Assembly (NCBI GenBank): GCA_964493945.1
Contig: CAZBQG010000136.1
Location: 1-12,052 of the forward strand
Length of the DNA: 12,052 nt
Reading direction: 5' to 3'
Source: CAZBQG01 sp964493945
GTDB lineage: Bacteria; Pseudomonadota; Alphaproteobacteria; Rhodospirillales; UBA2165
Position numbers and translations under genes: made by a program. Below, in pieces: positions 6,258 to 12,052 of this stretch. The notes under the pieces were generated by a model. That model saw only the letters and a list, made by a program, of their open reading frames with translations. It made no database searches and was not told where the DNA came from. Every line of letters starts with the position of its first letter. Position 1 is the first letter of the stretch.

Positions 6258-6506
6258 ATGAATCTCAGTACCATCCCCAAATGCGGCATGGCGGTTTCCC
6301 TACTTGGGCTGGGTACCAATAATTTCGGCGAGCGGGCGGATTTTGTCGAAAGTAAGGCCGTGGTTCACAAAGCCCTGGATCTGGGTACCACCTTTTCGAT
6401 ACGGCCAGCACCTATCCCCTGTCCGATCATGGACGTTCGGAAGATTTCCTGGCTCAATCTTTGGGTGAGCGGCGCAAAGACGTGGTCATCGCTACCAAGG
6501 TGGGAT
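6258..6506 (+). pseudogene. Aldo/keto reductase, N-terminal fragment
   Basis: ATG 6258 has GGGAGG about 7 bases upstream and lies 12 bases after marR, so it was probably cotranscribed. The first 43 codons (IPKCGMAVSLLGLGTNNFGE...KALDLGTT) match the N-terminus of NAD(P)H-dependent aldo/keto reductases. The frame then breaks at TTTT 6393-6396. One added T gives FFDTASTYPLSDHGRSEDFL, which contains the conserved catalytic-site Asp and Tyr, and continues to KDVVIATKVG. After about 6500-6512 the homology switches to the PAC segment of a sensor kinase, so roughly the last three quarters of the reductase, including the Lys and His of the tetrad and the cofactor-binding region, are absent. It cannot be active. 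The exact right end is approximate. Confidence 0.72.
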
Positions 6507-7776
6507 TGCTGAACCGAACAGTGGTCAGAGACAGTGAGGGAAACCCACATCATTTAGAATCCCAAATCCAGGACATTACGGAACAGAAGAACGCTGCGGA
6601 AAGATCGTATCGCTCAACGAATCCCTTGAACAAAAAGTAGCGCAGGCAACAACCGAGCTCAGGGAAAGCGAGGAACGCTACCGGCATGTTCTGGAGAATA
6701 TGGCTGACGGGGCGGTCGTCATCGATTGTGACGGCATCATTGAATATGTAAATCTCGAAACCGAAAACCTGTTCCAGTATTCAACGGAAGAAATGGTTAG
6801 GTCGAACGTCGGCATGCTGATGGGCGCGCAGGACAGAGCCGACTATGGCGGCCATATCACCAGGTGTCTGGCAACAGGCAACACAAAAATTCTGGGCATC
6901 AGCCGTGAAGAGCTGGGCCGGCGCAAGGACGGTGTTACCTTTCCGCTGGACCTGACCGTCAGCAAGTCGGAAGTGAACAGCGGACGGTTTTCCTGGGTAC
7001 GTTAAGAGGCATGACCTTGCGCAAAAAACCGAAATGGAGTTGGTGAACGCCAAACTGGAAGCCGAAGCCGCGAGCCGTGCCAAATCCGAATTCCTGGCCA
7101 ATATGAGCCATGAGCTGAGAACCCCTCTGAACGCCATACTGGGCTTTTCCGACGCCCCCATATCCAGCGTTTTTGGCAAGCTGGCCAACGAGAAACAGCA
7201 GGAATATGCGGAACATATTCATGAGTCGGGCGCCACCTCCTGGATTTGATCACCGATATTCTGGATGTTTCGGTCATCGAGGCAGGTAATCTTGAACTGC
7301 ATGAAGAACCTACCGTCATATCGGAAATTGTCGACGCCTCAATCCGCCTGGTCCAACAGCGCGCCGACCAGGAGGATGTGCGTCTGGTCAACAGGATTAG
7401 CGGAACGGATCAAACCATCTATGCCGATGGGCGCCGGATAAAACAAATCCTGGTCAACCTGCTGTCCAACGCCGTCAAATTTACTCCAAGGAATGACCAG
7501 GTGAATCTGGATGCGGGCCATCACCAGGATGGCTGTTTTATCCTTTCGGTATCAGATACGGGGCTGGGCATGGATGAAATTGGCATGAACAAGGCGATGG
7601 AAATGTTTGGCCAGGTTGAAAACCAACTGTCATCCAATCAGAGGGGCGCAGGCCTTGGTTTACCCTTGTCAAAAAGTCTGATCGAAGCCCATGGCGGAAA
7701 AATTGAAGTCGAAAGCGAACCGGGAACGGGCACAACGGTCAGTATATGCTTCCCCGAAAACCGGTTGATTCAGTGA
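6504..7776 (+). pseudogene. PAS-domain sensor histidine kinase, 5'-truncated and multiply frameshifted
   Basis: Pieces in order are a PAC tail (LLNRTVVRDSEGNPHHLESQ, then QDITEQKNAAE), a coiled-coil linker (SLNESLEQKVAQATTELRE), a PAS domain (RYRHVLENMADGAVVIDCDG to about 7000), HisKA with phosphoacceptor His in FLANMSHELRTPLNAI (CAT 7109-7111), and HATPase with N box NLLSNAVKFTP, G1 DTGLGMD and G2 GAGLGLPLSKS, ending at TGA 7774-7776. Four breaks are each explained by one missing base: AAA 6600-6602, TTTT 6988-6991, AAAAAA 7023-7028 and CC 7233-7234. The start is missing, because the open frame comes from the aldo/keto reductase. No intact product is possible as written. The partner regulator and signal are unknown; the minus-strand receiver at 1589-2158 is not evidently its partner. 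Confidence 0.82.
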
Positions 7777-7815
7777 TTGGCAAGCGGGGCGGCAACGAAA
7801 CCTAAAGAGGCCTCT

Positions 7816-8517
7816 TCAAATCCCAAGATAACGCTGACGGGCTTCTTCGTCCCGGGTCAGCTCCTCCGATGAGCCGGTCCACACCACTCGGCCCTTTTCG
7901 ATCATGTAATGGCGGTCGGCGATGCGGCTCAGGGCATCCACATTTTTGTCGATCAGCAAAATCGATTGCCCGGCAGATTTCAGATGTTCCAGCACGCGCC
8001 ATATTTCGGCCCGGATGAGGGGCGCCAGGCCTTCCGTTGCCTCGTCCAGGATTAGCAATTGCGGATTGGTCATCAGGGCGCGCCCGATGGCAAGCATCTG
8101 TTGTTCACCGCCCGATAGCTGATTGCCCATATGGCCGCGGCGCTCGGCCAGCGCCGGAAACAGATCGAAAATGCGGGCCAGGTCCCAGGCATCCGTCTTT
8201 TCGTCACGGTTGGCCGCCGTCGCCACCAGATTTTCAAAGACGGAAAGATTGGGAAAAATCTGGCGTCCTTCGGGCACCAGACCAATGCCGGCCTGGGCCA
8301 CCTTGAAGGGCGCCAAGCCGTGGACCACCAGATCGTTAAAATAAATCTTGCCGCCATGGGGCCGGACCAGCCCCATAATGGAGCGGATTGTGGTCGATTT
8401 TCCCATGCCGTTGCGACCCAAAAGCGTGATCACCTCGCCCGCCTCCATACTGAGCGACAGGCCAAACAGCACCTGGGAGGCGCCATAGGAGCTGTCGATG
8501 TTCTCTACCCTCAGCAT
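7816..8517 (-). CDS. livF: Branched-chain amino acid-type ABC transporter ATP-binding protein LivF
   Basis: This 233-residue ATPase is one of the two energising subunits of a HAAT-family importer at the inner face of the membrane. Walker A is GRNGMGKST (34-42), the signature is LSGGEQQML, and Walker B is LLILDEATEGLAP. The segment after Walker B is ILLIDKN where LivF proteins usually have a similar LLVEQN. The C-terminus EEARQRYLGI is typical. I chose ATG 8517 over the upstream TTG 8526, because GGAGG (8532-8528) is about 10 bases from the ATG but only a base or two from the TTG. It follows livG by 5 bases and is the last gene of the operon, convergent with the kinase fragment. The frame is intact. 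Confidence 0.93.
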   Translation of the reverse strand: MLRVENIDSSYGASQVLFGLSLSMEAGEVITLLGRNGMGKSTTIRSIMGLVRPHGGKIYFNDLVVHGLAPFKVAQAGIGLVPEGRQIFPNLSVFENLVATAANRDEKTDAWDLARIFDLFPALAERRGHMGNQLSGGEQQMLAIGRALMTNPQLLILDEATEGLAPLIRAEIWRVLEHLKSAGQSILLIDKNVDALSRIADRHYMIEKGRVVWTGSSEELTRDEEARQRYLGI

Positions 8518-8522
8518 GGGGT

Positions 8523-9269
8523 TCAATCCTCCCCCAGATAGGCTTGGCGCACTTCTTCGTTGGCGCGGATTTCCTCAGGCCGCCCCGACGCGATGGCCCG
8601 CCCATAGACCAAAACGGTGATGCTGTCGGCCAGGGTGAAGACCGCATCCATGTCGTGTTCGATCAAAAGCATGGTGTATTTGCCTTTTAGACCGGACAGA
8701 TATTGGGTCATGCGGGCGCCATCTTCCGGCCCCATGCCGGCCATGGGCTCGTCCAGCAAAAGCAGCTTGGGCCGGGTGGCGAGCGCCATGGCGATTTCCA
8801 ACTGGCGTTGCTCGCCATGGGCCAGATTGCCGGCCAGGACCTGCGCCCGGTCAGCCAGGCCAATCTCTTCGAGGGCAGCTTCTGCGGGCCCCAATAATTC
8901 CCGGTCCTGCCCGGCTGGCTGCCAGAAGCTGAAACTGTGCCCGGCCCGGGCCTGCACCGCCAGGGCCACATTATCGATACAGCTGAAATCCTTGAAAATC
9001 GAGGTGATCTGAAATGAGCGCACCAGACCGGCCTGAACCCGTGCCGGAGCCGTAAATTTCGTAATGTCCTGGCCATCGAAACGAACCATGCCGCGATCAG
9101 GTGCCAACATGCCCGATAGCTGGGCGATCAAGGTGGTCTTACCCGCCCCGTTAGGCCCGATGACGGCATGGATTTCACCTTCCGTGAGGTCCAGGTTGAG
9201 ATCATCGGTGGCCCGGATTCCTCCAAAATGCTTCTGCAGGCCCTGGACCGAAAGGATGGGCTCAGCCAT
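8523..9269 (-). CDS. livG: Branched-chain amino acid-type ABC transporter ATP-binding protein LivG
   Basis: This 248-residue ATPase pairs with LivF. Walker A is GPNGAGKTT (38-46), the Q-loop is VRSFQIT, the signature is LAHGEQRQLEI, Walker B is LLLLDEPMAGMGPED and the switch His is in LLIEHDMDAVF. I chose ATG 9269 (MAEPILSVQGL), because homology starts there and GGGGGAG precedes it by about 6 bases. An ATG at 9332 would add 21 hydrophobic residues out of place. The gene overlaps the 3' end of livM by 8 bases, indicating coupled translation. The length is slightly short for LivG (about 255 is common), but all motifs are complete. Confidence 0.93.
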   Translation of the reverse strand: MAEPILSVQGLQKHFGGIRATDDLNLDLTEGEIHAVIGPNGAGKTTLIAQLSGMLAPDRGMVRFDGQDITKFTAPARVQAGLVRSFQITSIFKDFSCIDNVALAVQARAGHSFSFWQPAGQDRELLGPAEAALEEIGLADRAQVLAGNLAHGEQRQLEIAMALATRPKLLLLDEPMAGMGPEDGARMTQYLSGLKGKYTMLLIEHDMDAVFTLADSITVLVYGRAIASGRPEEIRANEEVRQAYLGED

Positions 9270-10221
9270 GACCGCTCCCCCTGCCGCCAAAAAAACCGTC
9301 AATGCCGCCCCTGGCGAACAGCACAATCGCAACCAGGAAAGGCCCGAAAATCAGATGCCAGTTCTCGGTCAGGTTGGACAGGATTTCCGACAGCAACCAG
9401 AAAGTCAAAGCACCCCCAACCGGCCCGAAAAGGCTGCCCATGCCGCCCAGCACGACAATAAATATAAGATCGCCCGATTTGGGCCAGAACATCATATCGG
9501 GACTGACGAAGCCTTCCACATTGGCGCTGAGAACGCCCGCGTAACCGCACATGACGCCAGCAATAATGAAGGCGGTGAGCTTATACCGGTAAGTGGGAAA
9601 ACCGATGGCCTCCATGCGGGTTTCGTTGGACATGGTCCCCCGGAGCGCCCGGCCAAACCGGGACCCGACGATACGCCAAGTGATGTACAGGCAGAGCAAC
9701 AGGGAGACGAAAATAATATAATAGAGAACCGTATCGTTACCGAGATCGAGAAGAGAGCCGAAGTCGCTTCGTGTCTCGACCGTCAGACCATCGTCGGAGC
9801 CGTAGGTTTCGGCGCTCACACTCATGAAATAGACCATCTGGGCCAAGGCCAAGGTGATCATGATGAAATAGACCCCCCTTGTGCGCATGCAGATGATACC
9901 GAAGATGAAAGCGAAGAGGCCGGAAATCAATAGTGCCAAGGGCCATTGAATCCAGCCGCTGGTCACTTCGTGAAAGGCCAGGATGCCCACCGTGTAGCCG
10001 CCCACCCCCAGATAGACCGCATGGCCAAAGCTGATCATCCCGCCATAGCCCATGATCAGGTTGAGGCTGACGGCGGCGATGGCCCAGATCATGGTGCGCC
10101 GGAAAACGTCGACAAAAAAGGGTTCGCCGATGGCCGGCCCCAATATGGGCATTACCGCACAAATCACCAAAAGCAATATGTTGAAGATACCGCGCGGCGT
10201 CTTGAGGCTCGAGAAATCCAT
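9262..10221 (-). CDS. livM: Branched-chain amino acid-type ABC transporter permease LivM
   Basis: The 319-residue polytopic inner-membrane protein has many hydrophobic helices, such as IFNILLLVICAVMPILG and WPLALLISGLFAFIFGIIC. LivM hallmarks include LNLIMGYGGMISFGHAVYLG (about 54-73) and the cytoplasmic coupling loop GRALRGTMSNETRMEAIGFP that contacts the ATPases. Others are ANVEGFVSPDMMFWPKSGDL and the GGMGSLFGPVGGA turn near the end. ATG 10221 has GAGGGG about 8 bases upstream, 11 bases after the livH stop. It forms the translocation pore with LivH. The length and frame are normal. Confidence 0.94.
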   Translation of the reverse strand: MDFSSLKTPRGIFNILLLVICAVMPILGPAIGEPFFVDVFRRTMIWAIAAVSLNLIMGYGGMISFGHAVYLGVGGYTVGILAFHEVTSGWIQWPLALLISGLFAFIFGIICMRTRGVYFIMITLALAQMVYFMSVSAETYGSDDGLTVETRSDFGSLLDLGNDTVLYYIIFVSLLLCLYITWRIVGSRFGRALRGTMSNETRMEAIGFPTYRYKLTAFIIAGVMCGYAGVLSANVEGFVSPDMMFWPKSGDLIFIVVLGGMGSLFGPVGGALTFWLLSEILSNLTENWHLIFGPFLVAIVLFARGGIDGFFGGRGSGHG

Positions 10222-10232
10222 CCCCCGTCCCC

Positions 10233-11156
10233 TCAGGCCCCTTGCGGTGGAAACAGGCCTTGCGGCCGGAAAAACAGAATGGCCGCCATCAGGACGTAAA
10301 TTAGCATGGAGGATATGGCCGGCCCGGCGCTTTCGGCGGCATGAGACGAGACGAAGGCAAGAAGGAACACATCAATGAAAGAGCGCCCCATGGTATCGAT
10401 CAGCCCGGTAAGGATGGCAGCCACGAAGGCACCTCGGATCGAGCCGATGCCGCCGATGACAATGACCACGAAAGCCAGGATAAGCACCTGTTCACCCATT
10501 CCCACCTCGGCCTGGGTGATGGGCGTGATGATCATCCCGGCAAACCCGGCGAGCACGGCGCCCAGCCCAAATAAAAGTGTGAACAGAATCGGGATGTTGA
10601 CGCCCAGCGCGCCGGCCATATCTCGGTTCGATGCTCCCGCCCGGATGAGCATGCCGATGCGCGTCTTGGAGACCAGAATATAAAGCCCCAAGGCGGCCAA
10701 AAGTCCGGCCCCGATAATCATTAAACGGTAGACTGGATAGACGATACCCAAGGGCAGTGTCACGCTGGCATCGAGGAACCCCGGCAAGGGGATGGTCCGC
10801 CCTTCCGGCCCCCAGAGCACCAGGGTGATCTGATTGAAAAACAAGATGGCCCCGAATGTGGCCAGCACATGATCCAGATGATCCCGTTGATAAAGAGTGC
10901 GCAAGGCCACCAGATCGAGCACCACGCCGATGACCAGCATAACTGGCAAGGCCAGGGCCACCCCCCAAATGAAGGAGCCGGTGAGATCGGAAAACGTTGC
11001 GGCAAAATAACCGCCCAGCATATAGAGCGAGCCATGGGCCAGATTAACCAGGTCCATGATGCCGAAGACCAGGGTCAGCCCGGCGGCCAGCAGAAACAAG
11101 ATGATCCCCAACTGGAATCCATTGAGGAATTGCTCGGCCAGTAAAAGCCAATTCAT
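10233..11156 (-). CDS. livH: Branched-chain amino acid-type ABC transporter permease LivH
   Basis: The 307-residue polytopic permease begins with FLNGFQLGIILFLLAAGLTL and has the LivH blocks FGIMDLVNLAHGSLYMLGGY (about 31-50), LATFGAILFFNQITLVLWGP, the coupling loop KTRIGMLIRAGASNRDMAGA, and FVVIVIGGIGSIRGAFVAA. The C-terminal FFRPQGLFPPQGA is typical. The ATG at 11156 fits the family start, but no good Shine-Dalgarno is visible upstream (accgattggtttagcc). It is therefore probably translated more weakly than the binding protein. It lies 96 bases downstream of the binding-protein gene, behind a hairpin terminator, and starts the tight livHMGF cluster. Confidence 0.94.
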   Translation of the reverse strand: MNWLLLAEQFLNGFQLGIILFLLAAGLTLVFGIMDLVNLAHGSLYMLGGYFAATFSDLTGSFIWGVALALPVMLVIGVVLDLVALRTLYQRDHLDHVLATFGAILFFNQITLVLWGPEGRTIPLPGFLDASVTLPLGIVYPVYRLMIIGAGLLAALGLYILVSKTRIGMLIRAGASNRDMAGALGVNIPILFTLLFGLGAVLAGFAGMIITPITQAEVGMGEQVLILAFVVIVIGGIGSIRGAFVAAILTGLIDTMGRSFIDVFLLAFVSSHAAESAGPAISSMLIYVLMAAILFFRPQGLFPPQGA

Positions 11157-11203
11157 GGCTAAACCAATCGGTTAAGCATTATGGGCGACATGTAAACAAG
11201 ACA

Positions 11204-11227
11204 GCGGGGATGCTCTCGCATCCCCGC
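11204..11227 (-). terminator. Hairpin between the binding-protein gene and livH
   Basis: A perfect 9-bp GC-rich stem (gcggggatg, 11204-11212, with catccccgc, 11219-11227) closes a 6-base loop. In the direction of transcription it lies 25 bases after the binding-protein stop and is followed by TGTCTTGTTTA, a broken T-tract. It is probably a leaky terminator or 3' stabilising hairpin that lets the binding protein outnumber the membrane subunits. Confidence 0.72.
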
Positions 11228-11252
11228 ATTTTCTCGCTCGTTCAGGACAGAC

Positions 11253-12052
11253 CTACATCTTGCACAGTTTGGCGTAGGGGTCCTGATGGTCCTTATAGAC
11301 CGTTTCCCTGATCGAGGTGGTCCAGTTGCCATCTTTATCGGTGACCACTTGGCGCGAATACATGTTCTGGATCGGGAAATGGTTGGATCCCATGCGGAAC
11401 TTTCCGCGCACCGACGGGAAGTCGGCCTTCATCAGCGCTTTGCGCAACCCGTCCATATCTTTCAGGTTGCCGCCGACCGCCTCGACAGCCGACTTGATGT
11501 AGAAAACCGTGTCATAGCTCTGGGCCGCGTAATGGGACGGATAGGAGCCATGCTTTTTCTTGAAGGCGGAAACGAAACGCTTGTTCTGGGCATTCTTCAG
11601 ATCGGGCGCCCAGAACTGGGTGTTGTAGGTGCCCATGGCGCCCTTCATGCCGGCTTTTTGCAAGCGCGGCAGGCTGAGGCTGTCCAGGGTGAAGACCGTA
11701 TAGAGCGGGATTTTCCCATTCAAGCCGGCCTGCTGATACTGCTTGATGAAGGCCGGGCCGTGACCACCTGGGTAAAAGATGAAGACGCCGTCGGGCTTGG
11801 CCGCCTTGACCTTGGAAAGCTCGGCCGACCAGTCTTTCTGGCGCGGCCATGCAGTCATGTCCTTGCCCACCACCTTGCCCTTGAAGGTACGTTCCACGCC
11901 CGCCGACATGTCTTTGCCGGCAGCGTAGTTGGGCGCAATGATATAGAGGGATTTAACGCCCTTGCGGTTCAGAAGTTCGCCCATCGCCATGGGAATCTGG
12001 TCGTTCTGCCAGGCGATGGAGAAGAAGTTCTTGTGGCAGAGCTTACCGGCCA
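11253..12052 (-). CDS. HAAT-family ABC transporter substrate-binding protein, 5' end beyond window
   Basis: The reading frame stays open to the window edge and continues upstream; 266 C-terminal residues are visible, ending at TAG 11255-11253. The apparent ATG at 11990 is internal, because the preceding codons (AGKLCHKNFFSIAWQNDQIP) are good family sequence. The protein matches the two-lobed LivJ/LivK-type periplasmic binding fold (Peripla_BP_6): KGVKSLYIIAPNYAAGKDM, the lobe hinge region KPDGVFIFYPGGHGPAFIKQ, AMGTYNTQFWAPD, YAAQSYDTVFYIKSAVEAVGG and VRGKFRMGSNHFPIQNMY. The N-terminal signal peptide would lie outside the window. Such proteins bind branched-chain amino acids but also aromatic and other acids or amides, so the ligand is not assigned. 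It is the first visible gene of the liv operon, followed by the hairpin at 11227-11204. Confidence 0.92.
   Translation of the reverse strand, partial: AGKLCHKNFFSIAWQNDQIPMAMGELLNRKGVKSLYIIAPNYAAGKDMSAGVERTFKGKVVGKDMTAWPRQKDWSAELSKVKAAKPDGVFIFYPGGHGPAFIKQYQQAGLNGKIPLYTVFTLDSLSLPRLQKAGMKGAMGTYNTQFWAPDLKNAQNKRFVSAFKKKHGSYPSHYAAQSYDTVFYIKSAVEAVGGNLKDMDGLRKALMKADFPSVRGKFRMGSNHFPIQNMYSRQVVTDKDGNWTTSIRETVYKDHQDPYAKLCKM

Noticed and set aside
7805..7816. 12-bp palindrome AAGAGGCCTCTT between the kinase fragment and livF
   Set aside because: It has no loop, so it would fold poorly as a hairpin, and no T-run follows. It touches the livF stop codon and is probably chance.
9064..9933. 289-codon plus-strand open frame across livG and livM
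   Set aside because: It is antisense to two genes with complete ABC-transporter motifs; composition (rich in P, H, Q, E, N) and lack of homology mark it as a shadow.
11253..11990. ATG 11990 as the start of the substrate-binding protein
   Set aside because: The frame is open upstream to the window edge and encodes family-like sequence, so the gene is 5'-truncated by the window, not short.

Overview
The window looks like a fragment of an alphaproteobacterial chromosome. This rests on moderate-to-high GC, the style of the Liv transporter operon, and a receiver protein whose tail (YFGPNRHRHS...GKERR) resembles alphaproteobacterial single-domain regulators. No rRNA, tRNA, CRISPR, IS element or phage gene is visible. 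A 10-N scaffold gap at 2548-2557 shows that this is draft or metagenome assembly.

Layout. Two overlapping small genes (93-417, +) encode a 33-aa membrane peptide and a 76-aa protein of unknown function. A frameshifted metal-dependent amidohydrolase follows (526-1564, +) behind a plausible sigma70 promoter. On the minus strand, 3756-1589, lie a two-subunit family I CoA-transferase-like enzyme (alpha and beta, GTGA overlap) and a frameshifted receiver-domain protein. A frameshifted SAM methyltransferase with an internal TAG runs divergently (3841-4511, +). An intact arylsulfotransferase-superfamily propeller protein (5723-4521, -) and a MarR regulator (5805-6245, +) diverge from a perfect 14-bp palindrome. 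Behind marR is the 5' end of an aldo/keto reductase, joined abruptly to the 3' part of a PAS-containing histidine kinase (6258-7776, +). The last 4.2 kb is a minus-strand branched-chain-amino-acid-type ABC importer. In transcription order it is substrate-binding protein (cut by the window edge), a hairpin terminator, livH, livM, livG and livF.

How the parts may work together (inference). A HAAT-family importer, a CoA-transferase/hydrolase pair, an amidohydrolase, an arylsulfotransferase-like protein and a MarR repressor would fit uptake and breakdown of an organic acid or aromatic compound. No complete pathway is visible and the substrate cannot be read from the sequence.

The main oddity is damage. 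Five coding units (amidohydrolase, receiver, methyltransferase, aldo/keto reductase, histidine kinase) carry about nine frame breaks, mostly explained by one missing base in a short homopolymer. The CoA-transferase, arylsulfotransferase, marR and liv genes carry none. This is either homopolymer sequencing error that happened to miss those genes, or real decay of dispensable genes. I see no convincing novel defence, mobile or RNA system. The most interesting items are the divergent MarR promoter/operator, the CoA-transferase beta subunit that appears to lack the catalytic glutamate, and the reductase-kinase chimera.
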